In this document: positions 39,188 through 47,843 of the stretch, piece after piece
Layout of the letters: each line of letters opens with the position of its first letter
Position numbering within the stretch: position 1 is the stretch's first letter
Origin: an uncultured Hungatella sp.
GTDB taxonomy: Bacteria; Bacillota; Clostridia; Lachnospirales; Lachnospiraceae
Assembly (NCBI GenBank): GCA_910585435.1
Contig: CAJUEJ010000004.1
Location: 124,001 to 188,000, forward strand
Reading direction: 5' to 3'
Length of the DNA stretch: 64,000 bases
Position numbers and translations under genes: made by a program
Notes under the pieces: generated by a model
What the model saw: only the letters and a program-made list of their open reading frames with translations
The model's database searches: none
Told to the model about the DNA's origin: nothing

Positions 39188-41236
39188 ATGAGACGATTAG
39201 GTATTTATCTCACCTATGACAGGCAGGGGATTGTGGATGCATATATTGGGTATATGCTGAAAGAACTGAAAACCTGTGTGGAATACCTTGTTGTTGTCTG
39301 CAACGGGAAAAACGTGGTTCAGGGAAAGGATATTCTTGAGAACTATGCAGATGAAATCATTTACCGGGAAAATATCGGGTTAGATGCAGGCGGATTTAAA
39401 GAGGCATTGATCGATTTTATCGGATGGGAGAAGATATCAGCCTATGATGAGCTGGTATTGATGAATGATTCCTTATTTGGCCCGTTTTGCCCTATGAAAC
39501 GTATCTTTGACGAGATGGATGACAGGGAGAGGGTTGATTTTTGGGGGCTGTCTGGACATAGTGTATTCAGAAAAGAGGGAATAGACAGTTTTCCTGCTCA
39601 TATACAATCCTTTTTTTTGACGATTCGTTCCCACATGCTGCATAGCGATCACTTCAGGGACTATTGGGAAAAGATTCCTTACTTTGACACGTATGAAAGG
39701 GTAGTCAGAGAATATGAGATGCAGTTTACACATCATTTTTCTCGGTTAGGTTACACGTATTCTGTATATGCGGATATCGAGGCAAATAATTCCAAAAACC
39801 CTGCCAATAATTATTGTCAGTTCAGAAGAATTCCTTACGAATTAATAAAAAAACGTAATTTCCCTTTTTTAAAAAAGCAGCAGATAGCTGATGATAAATT
39901 AGATGAGCAGACACAAGAAGAATTGCTTCAGGCAATCCATTATATTGAAAAAGGCACAGATTATGATGTAAGTCTTATCTGGAAAAATATTATCCGCACG
40001 TTGAATATAACAGATTTACAGAGGAATCTTCATCTTCAATATATGATAGATTCAAAGCAAGACTATGAAAATTTTTACAGTAAACCTCCATGTGTCCGGC
40101 GGGCGGGTTGCACCACCATCCATGAAAGTCAGACGGGCGCATTTGGCATATCTGAATTCATGCCGCCTAATCGGCGGCGGAACTTTCATAGTAAAGTAAT
40201 GATAATAGTCTGTATCTCACACAATCAGTCATCCGAAGCAGTTGCAGAATACCTGAATAATCTGGATATGGAGATAAGGGTCATTTCTGATAACGGAGAA
40301 TTACTAAAGGATTTTGAAAAACATGGATATAAATGTGAGGTAGTAGCCAGAGAACATAAGATAAACTATCTGAAATCGTTTCATATTTATGATGCGGTAT
40401 GTATCTTGAATGACGTAGATTTGACTTCTGAATTAAGGCCAAGTTATATAGGAAAATCTTATTTTTTTAGTATCTGGAATAACCTGGTTAAGAACAAGTG
40501 TCATATAAGCGGGGTTCTGGAACTGTTCAGGACATCCCCATACCTTGGAATTCTTACAAGTCCGCAGCCTAATTTCGGAAAATATCTGGGGAGGCTGGGA
40601 GAAGGCTGGGATGGAAAATTTGAAGAAATATATAAGATTGTGAATGAGAAAAAAATCAACTGCCAGCTCTCTGAGGACAAGCCGCCTTTTGAAAAATTTG
40701 AGAACTTATGGATACGGGGAAGCATTCTAAAAGGCTTAGGAAATTGGAAAAGTGAAGAACTGCAGTTTTTACCTTATATATGGAGCTATATAGCCCAGGA
40801 TGCCGGATTTTATTCAGGAGTTGTTGAAAGCTCTGAATATGCGGCAATGAATGAAGTAAATATGAAGTATTATTTAGAGCAAATTTTGGAATTGATCCGG
40901 CACAGCTATGGGGATTTTGATGATATTGTTGATTTAAAAAAGAAGATTTCACAGGCACGTCTGCATGAATTCGTTCAAAATCATAATCATGTTCTTGTAT
41001 ACGGGACAGGGGTTCTTGCCAGAAAATATAAAGAACTATTGCCAAATCCAGAGGCGTATATAGTATCTGACGGGCAGCTGAAGCTGGATGAATTAGACGG
41101 AATACCTGTAAAATATTTGTCAGAATTTGATAACATAGAGAATTACGGAATTATTCTGTGCCTGAATAAGAAAAACCAGGTAGATGTAGCAAAACGGTTG
41201 AAACGGCACGGAGTTAAAGACATTTTATGCGTATAA
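39188..41236 (+). CDS. RgpF-like glycan synthesis protein carrying an in-frame repeat insertion
   Basis: Residues 1-290 have the RgpF (rhamnan synthesis F) start: RLGIYLTYDRQGIVDAYIGY, ENIGLDAGGFKEAL, YDELVLMNDSLFGP. A second domain with NLWIRGSILKGLGNW follows, and a Rossmann-type end (VLVYGTGVLARKYKELL). At bases 40076-40195 the 120-bp dispersed repeat lies in the gene without shifting the frame, adding about 40 residues (SKPPCVRRAGCTTIHES and following) between the two domains. The protein may still work, since the frame is kept. ATG 39188 is preferred over 39182 because AGGAG is six bases before it. RgpF-type proteins act as glycosyltransferases for rhamnose-rich glycans. Confidence 0.8.
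   Translation: MRRLGIYLTYDRQGIVDAYIGYMLKELKTCVEYLVVVCNGKNVVQGKDILENYADEIIYRENIGLDAGGFKEALIDFIGWEKISAYDELVLMNDSLFGPFCPMKRIFDEMDDRERVDFWGLSGHSVFRKEGIDSFPAHIQSFFLTIRSHMLHSDHFRDYWEKIPYFDTYERVVREYEMQFTHHFSRLGYTYSVYADIEANNSKNPANNYCQFRRIPYELIKKRNFPFLKKQQIADDKLDEQTQEELLQAIHYIEKGTDYDVSLIWKNIIRTLNITDLQRNLHLQYMIDSKQDYENFYSKPPCVRRAGCTTIHESQTGAFGISEFMPPNRRRNFHSKVMIIVCISHNQSSEAVAEYLNNLDMEIRVISDNGELLKDFEKHGYKCEVVAREHKINYLKSFHIYDAVCILNDVDLTSELRPSYIGKSYFFSIWNNLVKNKCHISGVLELFRTSPYLGILTSPQPNFGKYLGRLGEGWDGKFEEIYKIVNEKKINCQLSEDKPPFEKFENLWIRGSILKGLGNWKSEELQFLPYIWSYIAQDAGFYSGVVESSEYAAMNEVNMKYYLEQILELIRHSYGDFDDIVDLKKKISQARLHEFVQNHNHVLVYGTGVLARKYKELLPNPEAYIVSDGQLKLDELDGIPVKYLSEFDNIENYGIILCLNKKNQVDVAKRLKRHGVKDILCV
40076..40195 (-). 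repeat. Dispersed ~120-bp repeat, copy 2, inside the rgpF-like gene
   Basis: The minus-strand sequence matches 24232-24350 (shared runs include GGCGGCATGAATTCAG and GGTGGTGCAACCCGCCCGCC). It has 120 bases, divisible by three, and contains no stop in the host frame, so the gene is not broken. Confidence 0.85.
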
Positions 41237-41300
41237 GCTTTATCATCCTGCCAAGAGAAAAGAGAAGAAGTATGAGAAAGGATGTAGGAGGAAAGCAGCA

Positions 41301-43439
41301 ATGTATGATGAGGCTGAATATATCTATCACCAATTTCAAACTCATTTTGCACAGAAAAAGAATCAACCGCTTATATTGTATGGAATAGGCAATAACACCG
41401 GGAAATTGTTGCCTAAAATTGCTGATTACAATATTGCCGGCCTTATGGATGGAAAACGCAAAGAAGGATCTATATGGGGAAAAAAGATTCTGGATTGTGA
41501 TAACGTAAAGGAATTGGGTGTAAAAGATATTATTATTATTGCAAGACCGGCGGTAATCGGAGTAATTTATCATAGAATTTCTGAATTTTGTAAAAATAAT
41601 CAGATTACTGTGTGGGATGTTAACGGAAGAGATTTATCGCAAATTTATATAAATCAGGAAAATGATATTCCCTATTTTCATATGTGTTTTGAAAATTTAG
41701 AAACAGAAATTGAAAAGCATTCCATTATTTCTTTTGATATCTTTGATACACTAATCATGAGAAAGACCTTATATCCGAAAGACATTTTTCATATTATAGA
41801 GAAGAAAATCGGAAAGGATAATAACTTTTCATTTGCTGCCCTGAGAATATCAGCAGAAGAAGAGCTGAATAAAGAGAGAGTAAACCCAACCATATTTGAG
41901 ATATATGAAAGACTTCAGGCCTTAAGCGGCATTAGCAATATTGAGAAAGAACAGATTCTAAATTTGGAAATTGAAACAGAGCTGGAGTTTCTGGTTCCCA
42001 GAAAAAGGATGCTTGAACTATTTGAGCATATAAAAGAGGACAAGAGAATCTATTTGATTTCCGATATGTATTTTACAAAAGATATTCTTATGAAAATATT
42101 AAAGAAATGTGGATATGAAGGCTATAGAGACATTTACGTTTCTTGTGAGGAAAGATGCTCCAAGACAGAAGGATTATTTGATATTTTCAGAAAAAAGGTA
42201 AACAATTCCCAACATTGCCTGCATATAGGAGATAACTATATGGCTGATATTATGAGCGCAATGCATGCAGGGCTTGATGCATTTCAGGTAATGAGTGCGC
42301 AGGAACTGTTAGAAAGTTCAAGCTACAAAAAATTGCTGCTGTCAGACATGGGGCTGATGGATCGCCTGGCAACAGGGCTGTTCTGTGAGAAGGGATTTAA
42401 TGATCCTTTTGCGCTTTCTGGCACAAAAGGGAAAATGTGTGTAGACGATGTTGAAAAATTTTCATATCTGTTTATTGCTCCCATGATATTTTATTTTTCG
42501 GTATGGCTGTTTCAAAGGATTGGACGGCTGCATTGTGACCTGATTCTGTACTCATCCAGGGATTCCTTTTTAATCCGGAAAATCTGCCGGATGATAAAGG
42601 AAAAGCAACAGATATCCGGTTACCCTGAGGATATTTATTTTTATACATCCAGAAGATCCATATTGGCAGCAACTACATGGAATGAAAAGGATATCAGAGA
42701 CCGGGCCTGTTTTGACTTTTGGGGAAATGTTGAAGAACTGTTCAGAAGAAGATTTGATATAGAGATAGAGGAACAGGGAAGAGATGTAAGGACAATGGAT
42801 GAATCAGAAATAAATATTTTGATAAAGAAGTATGAGAAAAGGATTTTAGAGCAGTGTAAACGAGAACGGGAAAATTATGTTTCTTATATTTTGAAAACTG
42901 GGATAAGTGGACACAAAAAGATTGCATTGACTGATTTTGTTGCAGTAGGAACAGTGCAGAACGGATTGGAAAAACTGATTCCGAATAAAGAGGTACAGGG
43001 CTTTTATTTTTTGAAACGACAGCCTGGAAAAAATGAATTGGACAGAGATGTCAAAGCAGAATCTTTTTATCCGTCAAAGGGAGATTTTGAAATTGATTCC
43101 AATGTATATCATTACTATTTGTTTCTGGAACTTGTATTAACATCTCAGGAGGCAACGGTTCATTCATTTAATGATGATGGAAGCGTTCGGTTCATGGAAG
43201 AGACAAGAAGTGAGGTGCATCGGAACATAGTAAACCAAATGCAGGATTCCATACTTAACTATGTAACGGAATTTGTGAGCCTGTATCCGAAAATAGAAGC
43301 AGCAGATATGAATAGAGAAGTTCCGGACATAATATTAGGTTTTCTGGGCAAAGAATATACCGCGTTAAACATGGAAGAAATTACATCGCTGTCCTTAACG
43401 GATGAATTCTTTAGCCAGACATTTAATATTTTGGGATAA
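41301..43439 (+). CDS. HAD-like multidomain protein with N-terminal Rossmann module
   Basis: A 712-residue protein: residues 1-110 have a Rossmann-type unit (LILYGIGNNTGKLLPKI, KDIIIIARPAVIGV); residues about 140-330 have a HAD domain (IISFDIFDTLIMRKTLYP with DxxxD, LISDMYF, HIGDNYMADIMSA); the last 370 residues are not a named domain but include LILYSSRDSFLIRKI and IYFYTSRRS. Proteins of this layout occur in Gram-positive capsule loci. HAD domains here probably act on phosphate esters of sugars or polyols, which is inferred. Confidence 0.65.
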   Translation: MYDEAEYIYHQFQTHFAQKKNQPLILYGIGNNTGKLLPKIADYNIAGLMDGKRKEGSIWGKKILDCDNVKELGVKDIIIIARPAVIGVIYHRISEFCKNNQITVWDVNGRDLSQIYINQENDIPYFHMCFENLETEIEKHSIISFDIFDTLIMRKTLYPKDIFHIIEKKIGKDNNFSFAALRISAEEELNKERVNPTIFEIYERLQALSGISNIEKEQILNLEIETELEFLVPRKRMLELFEHIKEDKRIYLISDMYFTKDILMKILKKCGYEGYRDIYVSCEERCSKTEGLFDIFRKKVNNSQHCLHIGDNYMADIMSAMHAGLDAFQVMSAQELLESSSYKKLLLSDMGLMDRLATGLFCEKGFNDPFALSGTKGKMCVDDVEKFSYLFIAPMIFYFSVWLFQRIGRLHCDLILYSSRDSFLIRKICRMIKEKQQISGYPEDIYFYTSRRSILAATTWNEKDIRDRACFDFWGNVEELFRRRFDIEIEEQGRDVRTMDESEINILIKKYEKRILEQCKRERENYVSYILKTGISGHKKIALTDFVAVGTVQNGLEKLIPNKEVQGFYFLKRQPGKNELDRDVKAESFYPSKGDFEIDSNVYHYYLFLELVLTSQEATVHSFNDDGSVRFMEETRSEVHRNIVNQMQDSILNYVTEFVSLYPKIEAADMNREVPDIILGFLGKEYTALNMEEITSLSLTDEFFSQTFNILG

Positions 43440-43448
43440 GGAGTACAT

Positions 43449-44153
43449 ATGAACACAGCACTAATCCTGGCCGGCGGCATAGATCCCCGGTTCCAGATGA
43501 ACATACCCAAGCAGTTTGTCAATGTAAACAACCGCCCCATTATCGTATACACGCTGGAGAATTTTCAGAACCATCCGGAGATCGATGAGATCATTGTTTC
43601 CTGTGTGGATGGATGGCAGGAGATGGTTAATGTGTACGGGAAGCAGTTCGGCATCACCAAGCTAAAGGAAATCATCCCCGGGGGAAAGGATGCCCAGGAA
43701 TCTACATACAGGGGCTTAAAGATTCTGAAGGAGCGTATGGGAAAGGGAGATATTGTGGTGATCCACGATGCCATCCGCCCCATGGTATCGGAGAAAATCA
43801 TCAGCAGAAGCATTGAGATGTGCAGGAAGAAGGGCATGGGGGTGGCAGCCACCTATATTATGGATACCATCATGCACTCCTGGGACGGCAAGGAGGGGTA
43901 TAAGAGTATTAACCGATATGAGATTATGAAAGTCCAGACCCCACAGGCATTTGATTTTGCGTTTATCTGGGATGTTCACAATCGGGCCATTGAGAAGAAC
44001 TGTCTTGGAGCATGGGACAACAGCTCTTTGCTTACCAATCTGGGGGAAAAGGTATATTTTTCCAAGGGGTCGAGCCTGAATATGAAGATCAATACGGTGG
44101 AAGATGTGGAGATGTTCAAGGCGCTTTACCGGATGAAGCATCCGTCGGAGTGA
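43449..44153 (+). CDS. IspD/TarI-type cytidylyltransferase with altered nucleotide loop
   Basis: A 234-residue protein of the IspD/TarI family, which makes CDP-ribitol, CDP-glycerol or a related CDP-alcohol. PKQFV, HDAIRPMV and VQTPQAFDFA are conserved. The N-terminal loop reads LAGGIDPRFQMNIPKQ, while the family pattern is AGGxGxR; the second loop glycine is lost (IDPR). The paralogue 121 bases downstream keeps it (AGGYGSR). The gene may thus be catalytically weak, or a heterodimer partner. Its GC content is higher than in the genes before it. Confidence 0.8.
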   Translation: MNTALILAGGIDPRFQMNIPKQFVNVNNRPIIVYTLENFQNHPEIDEIIVSCVDGWQEMVNVYGKQFGITKLKEIIPGGKDAQESTYRGLKILKERMGKGDIVVIHDAIRPMVSEKIISRSIEMCRKKGMGVAATYIMDTIMHSWDGKEGYKSINRYEIMKVQTPQAFDFAFIWDVHNRAIEKNCLGAWDNSSLLTNLGEKVYFSKGSSLNMKINTVEDVEMFKALYRMKHPSE

Positions 44154-44169
44154 AGGGTAAAAAGGGAGT

Positions 44170-44227
44170 TATTCAGGAACTGTTGAAAGTTTCGATATGC
44201 AGTGATGAATGAAAGAAATATGTATGG
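44170..44227 (+). pseudogene. Short remnant of an rgpF-like gene
   Basis: Bases 44170-44227 match 40811-40869 of the rgpF-like gene: shared runs include TATTCAGGA, TGTTGAAAG, ATGAATGAA and AAATATG. The frame is broken, with stops. It is about 58 bases of a decayed second copy of the rgpF 3' part, between the two cytidylyltransferase genes. Confidence 0.55.
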
Positions 44228-44273
44228 AAGCCCTTCAGGAAATAAGTGAGAGTAAAAAACAGGAGAATGACCG

Positions 44274-44984
44274 ATGAACATGGCACTGATTTTGGCAGGG
44301 GGATATGGCAGCAGGACGGAACAGGACATTCCCAAGCAGTTTATGAATGTGTATGAAAAACCATTGATTATTTACACGCTGGAGAATTTTCAGAGGCATC
44401 CGGCGGTGGACGGAATCGTGGTGGTGTGCTTAGAGGGATGGCATGAGATATTGAAGGCCTATGCCAGGCAGTACGGGATCACAAAACTTAAGGCGGTTAC
44501 CGGCGGGGGAAGTGACGGGCAGGAATCGACAGAGAAAGGGATACTGGCATTAAAAGAGTTTTGTGGTGGGGATGATATTGTGATCATCCATGATGCCATC
44601 CGCCCGTTTATCACCCAGGAGGTTATCAGCGATGCCCTTTCTGTCTGCTACCAAAACGGATGCGGCCTCAGTGCGGTTCGGTGCCAGGAGACTATCGTTA
44701 AGACGGAGAACGGTGTTTATGGCGACGAGAATATCGGGCGTCAGGAGATCATGCGTGTCCAGACGCCTCAGGCATACAGATATGGGAAGGCTTTGTGGGC
44801 TTATGAGGAGGCAAAGAAAAGGGGCATCAAAGGAGAGGTGTATATTAATACATTGATGCTCCATCTGGGAGAGCGGGTGTATTTTTCAAAGGGAACGGAG
44901 AAAAATGTAAAAATTACAACCATAGACGATCTGGAAGTGTTCAAAGCCCTTCTCAATATGGAGAAGGAGGACTGGATTAAATAG
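44274..44984 (+). CDS. IspD/TarI-type cytidylyltransferase
   Basis: A 236-residue paralogue of the gene 121 bases upstream. It keeps the whole nucleotide loop LAGGYGSRTEQDIPKQF, as well as DDIVIIHDAIRPFI and MRVQTPQAYRYG. It would use CTP and an alcohol phosphate (ribitol-5-P, glycerol-3-P, or methylerythritol-P) to give the CDP form. A surface-polymer role is preferred over isoprenoid synthesis because of the neighbourhood, which contains polyol-transferase-like genes. Which alcohol is used is not shown. It ends 12 bases before the next gene. Confidence 0.82.
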   Translation: MNMALILAGGYGSRTEQDIPKQFMNVYEKPLIIYTLENFQRHPAVDGIVVVCLEGWHEILKAYARQYGITKLKAVTGGGSDGQESTEKGILALKEFCGGDDIVIIHDAIRPFITQEVISDALSVCYQNGCGLSAVRCQETIVKTENGVYGDENIGRQEIMRVQTPQAYRYGKALWAYEEAKKRGIKGEVYINTLMLHLGERVYFSKGTEKNVKITTIDDLEVFKALLNMEKEDWIK

Positions 44985-44996
44985 GGAGTTTTGGGA

Positions 44997-46355
44997 ATGC
45001 TTTTGGGAGAAAAGAGAGAAAAGAAAGAAAAAAATAAGAAACATGGGGAACTGCAGACAGGAACAAAGGCTGAGAGACTTAAGGAACTGCAGACAGGGGC
45101 GAAGGGTGCTGTGAGTTTTGAGGAACTGTTTAAGAATGCACTGGAAGGAGAAGAACGGCAGGCGGCGCTGTATGGCGCCGGCATGGTGGCTGTCAGTGTT
45201 TACTATGCCATAAAGGCCTTATATAAAAACTGCAGGATTCTCGCTTTTATAGTAAGTGAAAAATACGGGAACCCGGATGAGATTGACGGGGTTCCTGTAA
45301 TAACGCTGCAGGAACTTGACAGAACCGACGTGAAAATACTGGTGGCAGCGCCGGAAAATCATCACTGTGCGATTATCAGGGAGTTGGAAAGAAGAAATTT
45401 GAGGGATTATGTGTGCATCGATTCCAGGGCGGAAGCATGGCTTATGGAGAAATATTATACCCTGCTTAACCAAAGCAGCTTTTCCGGAGAGAATAGGGAT
45501 GGCGGCGGACAGAAAATTGCTGGCAGGACAGGCTTTCCGCTCCTCCACACATATTCAAAAGGCACGGAGAAAGCTTCCCTGCAGGTCTATATGGCAAAAT
45601 TTTATAAGGACAAACCCATTGGGATGAAGTATGAAATGCCCTCATGGATGCAGACCATTCAGGCAGGGGCTGCATTGACAGATATACATATATCGGATAT
45701 CCGGGACGATATGGGGGAAAATATATCGGCGAAAAATGTGAATTACAGCGAGCTTTCCGCTATGTACTGGGTGGGAAAGCATGGGGGATATGGGGATGTG
45801 GATGAAGAGAAGACCGGAAACGGGCGGAAGGATGGGTATGGATTTAAGAATAGGTGCAGCTTTGAGGCGGGAAATGAATGTAAAGCCGAAGTGTATCTCG
45901 GATTGTTTCACTACCGCCGCATATTGGATGTGACAGAGGAGGATTTGTACAGAATCGGTTTTCATGGTATTGATGTGATACTGCCTTATCCAACCATTCA
46001 CTATCCATCCATCAGTGAACACCATAAACGGTATCTCAGGGACTCTGACTGGGAAGCTATGGTTCAAAGCCTGAAAGAAACAGCCCCGGAATATGCGGGG
46101 AAGCTGGAGGAGATATTTTCCCAGCCGTATTTTTATAATTATAATATGTTTATTGCCAGGCAGCCGGTTTTTAAAGCGTATTGTGACTGGCTTTTTCCTA
46201 TTTTGGAGAGGACGGAGGAGCTGAGCAGTCCCAAAGGCAGTGAAAGGGCGGACCGGTATATAGGATACCTGGGGGAGAGCCTGACTACCTTGTATTTTAT
46301 GTACCACAGGGAGCATTTGAAGACAGCACATACGGGAAGGATTATGCTTGTCTGA
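44997..46355 (+). CDS. DUF4422 glycosyltransferase with N-terminal Rossmann module
   Basis: A 452-residue protein. After a very charged start (EKREKKEKNKKHGELQTG, with an ELQTG repeat) there is a Rossmann-type unit (QAALYGAGMVAVSVYYAIK, VKILVAAPENHHCAII), then from about residue 185 a DUF4422 domain: NYSELSAMYWVGKH, YLGLFHYRRILDV, YNYNMFIARQPVFKAYCDWLF. DUF4422 proteins are predicted glycosyltransferases in Gram-positive capsule loci. ATG 44997 is used, since TTG 44991 lacks a better ribosome site. Confidence 0.75.
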   Translation: MLLGEKREKKEKNKKHGELQTGTKAERLKELQTGAKGAVSFEELFKNALEGEERQAALYGAGMVAVSVYYAIKALYKNCRILAFIVSEKYGNPDEIDGVPVITLQELDRTDVKILVAAPENHHCAIIRELERRNLRDYVCIDSRAEAWLMEKYYTLLNQSSFSGENRDGGGQKIAGRTGFPLLHTYSKGTEKASLQVYMAKFYKDKPIGMKYEMPSWMQTIQAGAALTDIHISDIRDDMGENISAKNVNYSELSAMYWVGKHGGYGDVDEEKTGNGRKDGYGFKNRCSFEAGNECKAEVYLGLFHYRRILDVTEEDLYRIGFHGIDVILPYPTIHYPSISEHHKRYLRDSDWEAMVQSLKETAPEYAGKLEEIFSQPYFYNYNMFIARQPVFKAYCDWLFPILERTEELSSPKGSERADRYIGYLGESLTTLYFMYHREHLKTAHTGRIMLV

Positions 46356-46433
46356 ATCTCTTAGGAAGTTCTGTTCGGAAACATATTTCCAATGCATTGT
46401 GACATGGATAAGGATATTTAAGGAGTAAAGCCA

Positions 46434-47627
46434 ATGAGAACAGAAATAAAAACGTATCAACAGGAATTACACCATCTGTTAAAAAATAAAGAGCTGTGGA
46501 GCCGGCTGAAAGGAAAAACCATTATGATTTCCGGCGCCACAGGAATGATCGGAACGTGTCTGACAGATGCGCTGATGCTGTGGAACCGTACGGTGGAGAA
46601 ACAGAAAGCAAAAACAGACTGTAACGAGGCGCCAAAGACTCAAAATGCGCCAAACACACAAAATGTGTCAAAGATACAAAATGCGCCAAAGACACAAAAT
46701 GCATCAAAAACAGATATAGAAGGAATCCAGGTAATCGCCCTCAGCAGAAAGGAAGCCACAGCCAGGAGCCGTTTCGAAACATACTGGAACCACCATCTAT
46801 TCCGTTATATTTCCTGTGATGTGAACCAGAGCATACCGGAATGCGGCCATGTGGACATTATCATTCATGCAGCCAGCAATACCCATCCAAAGCTGTATTC
46901 CCAGGATTCCGTAGGCACCATCACCTCCAACGTATTTGGAACCAAAAATCTTCTTGATTACGGAGTCGCTCACGGGGCAGAACTTTTCTGCTTTGCGTCA
47001 TCGGTGGAGGTGTACGGGGAAAACAGGGGGGATGTGGAGAAATTTGACGAGGCATATTTAGGATATATTGACTGCAATACCTTGAGAGCCGGGTATCCGG
47101 AGAGCAAACGGATGGGGGAGACATTGTGCAATGCATACAGGGAGACATACCACATGGATTTTGTCATTCCCAGGTTGGGCAGAGTCTATGGCCCCACCAT
47201 GCTTACGTCCGATACAAAAGCCATCTCCCAGTTTATCAAAAAGGCGGCGGCCGGAGAGAATATTGTGCTTAAAAGCGAGGGAAACCAGAAATATTCCTAC
47301 GCATTTGTTACGGATGCTGCCGCAGGGATTTTGTATTCCATAGCCTTCGGAGCTTGTGGGGAGGCATACAACATTGCGGACGAGGCGTCGGATATCACGC
47401 TTAAGGAGCTGGCAGGGCTTCTGGCAGGAATTGCAGGGACAGAAGTAGTGTTTGAACTGCCGGAGGAAAAGGAGAGGAAAGGGTATTCCACAGCCACCAG
47501 AGCCATGCTGGACCCATCCAAATTAAAAAAGCTTGGGTGGACGGCAAGGGTCCATATGGAAGAGGGGCTTCGGTGTACAGTGGAGAACATTACGGTTCAT
47601 GCCATGACTAATCACTTTGCTGATTAG
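46434..47627 (+). CDS. NAD-dependent sugar epimerase/dehydratase with tandem-repeat insertion
   Basis: A 397-residue short-chain-type epimerase/dehydratase: nucleotide loop ISGATGMIGTCL near residue 32, FCFASSVEVYG with the catalytic serine, and YPESKRMGE with the YxxxK pair. Between the loop and the next conserved strand there is an insertion of about 28 residues built of APKTQN units encoded by an 18-bp minisatellite, so the protein is longer than the usual 330-340. The end of the gene overlaps an inverted repeat. It likely converts a nucleotide sugar for the same glycan as the cytidylyltransferases upstream; the product is not known. Confidence 0.8.
   Translation: MRTEIKTYQQELHHLLKNKELWSRLKGKTIMISGATGMIGTCLTDALMLWNRTVEKQKAKTDCNEAPKTQNAPNTQNVSKIQNAPKTQNASKTDIEGIQVIALSRKEATARSRFETYWNHHLFRYISCDVNQSIPECGHVDIIIHAASNTHPKLYSQDSVGTITSNVFGTKNLLDYGVAHGAELFCFASSVEVYGENRGDVEKFDEAYLGYIDCNTLRAGYPESKRMGETLCNAYRETYHMDFVIPRLGRVYGPTMLTSDTKAISQFIKKAAAGENIVLKSEGNQKYSYAFVTDAAAGILYSIAFGACGEAYNIADEASDITLKELAGLLAGIAGTEVVFELPEEKERKGYSTATRAMLDPSKLKKLGWTARVHMEEGLRCTVENITVHAMTNHFAD
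46629..46712. repeat. In-frame 18-bp minisatellite, about 4.6 units
   Basis: Units of 18 bases such as GCGCCAAAGACACAAAAT repeat four times and then partly, each giving six residues (A-P-K-T-Q-N with variants). It lies within the epimerase gene, in frame. Confidence 0.85.
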
Positions 47628-47632
47628 TCATG
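47603..47632 (+). terminator. Hairpin overlapping the end of the epimerase gene
   Basis: CATGACTAATCA (47603-47614) pairs with TGATTAGTCATG (47621-47632) over a six-base loop; the stop codon TAG at 47625-47627 is in the right arm. No T-run follows, so stop function for RNA polymerase is not sure. Confidence 0.45.
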
Positions 47633-47656
47633 GGCCAGTACAGTTACGGAGCCAAA

Positions 47657-47733
47657 GCATATGCCCCATCGCCGCAGGCGATTTAAAACGGGCATATGCA
47701 GTTACGTTCACAGGGTACCTGTGAACGTAACTG
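47657..47733. repeat. Cluster of strong inverted repeats
   Basis: GCATATGCCC (47657-47666) pairs with GGGCATATGC (47690-47699), enclosing ATCGCC/GGCGAT; directly after it CAGTTACGTTCACAGG (47699-47714) is a perfect 16-base partner of CCTGTGAACGTAACTG (47718-47733) with a GTA loop. CAGTTACG also occurs at 47641-47648. This is a folded non-coding unit of the REP type. The 47628-47945 gap holds it, a promoter and a direct repeat. Confidence 0.7.
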
Positions 47734-47770
47734 GAGAACATGGCAGCACAGTAAAACTCTCAATTATTCC

Positions 47771-47799
47771 TTGTAACCAGAACTGAAATAGAATATAAT
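47771..47799 (+). promoter_or_regulatory. Predicted promoter of the AAA/nuclease-fold gene
   Basis: TTGTAA at 47771-47776 and TATAAT at 47794-47799, spacer 17, about 150 bases before the gene. Confidence 0.6.
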
Positions 47800-47843
47800 A
47801 AGTCCAGAATGTTTGTCTGTGGAAAATACAGGCATCAGAGACA

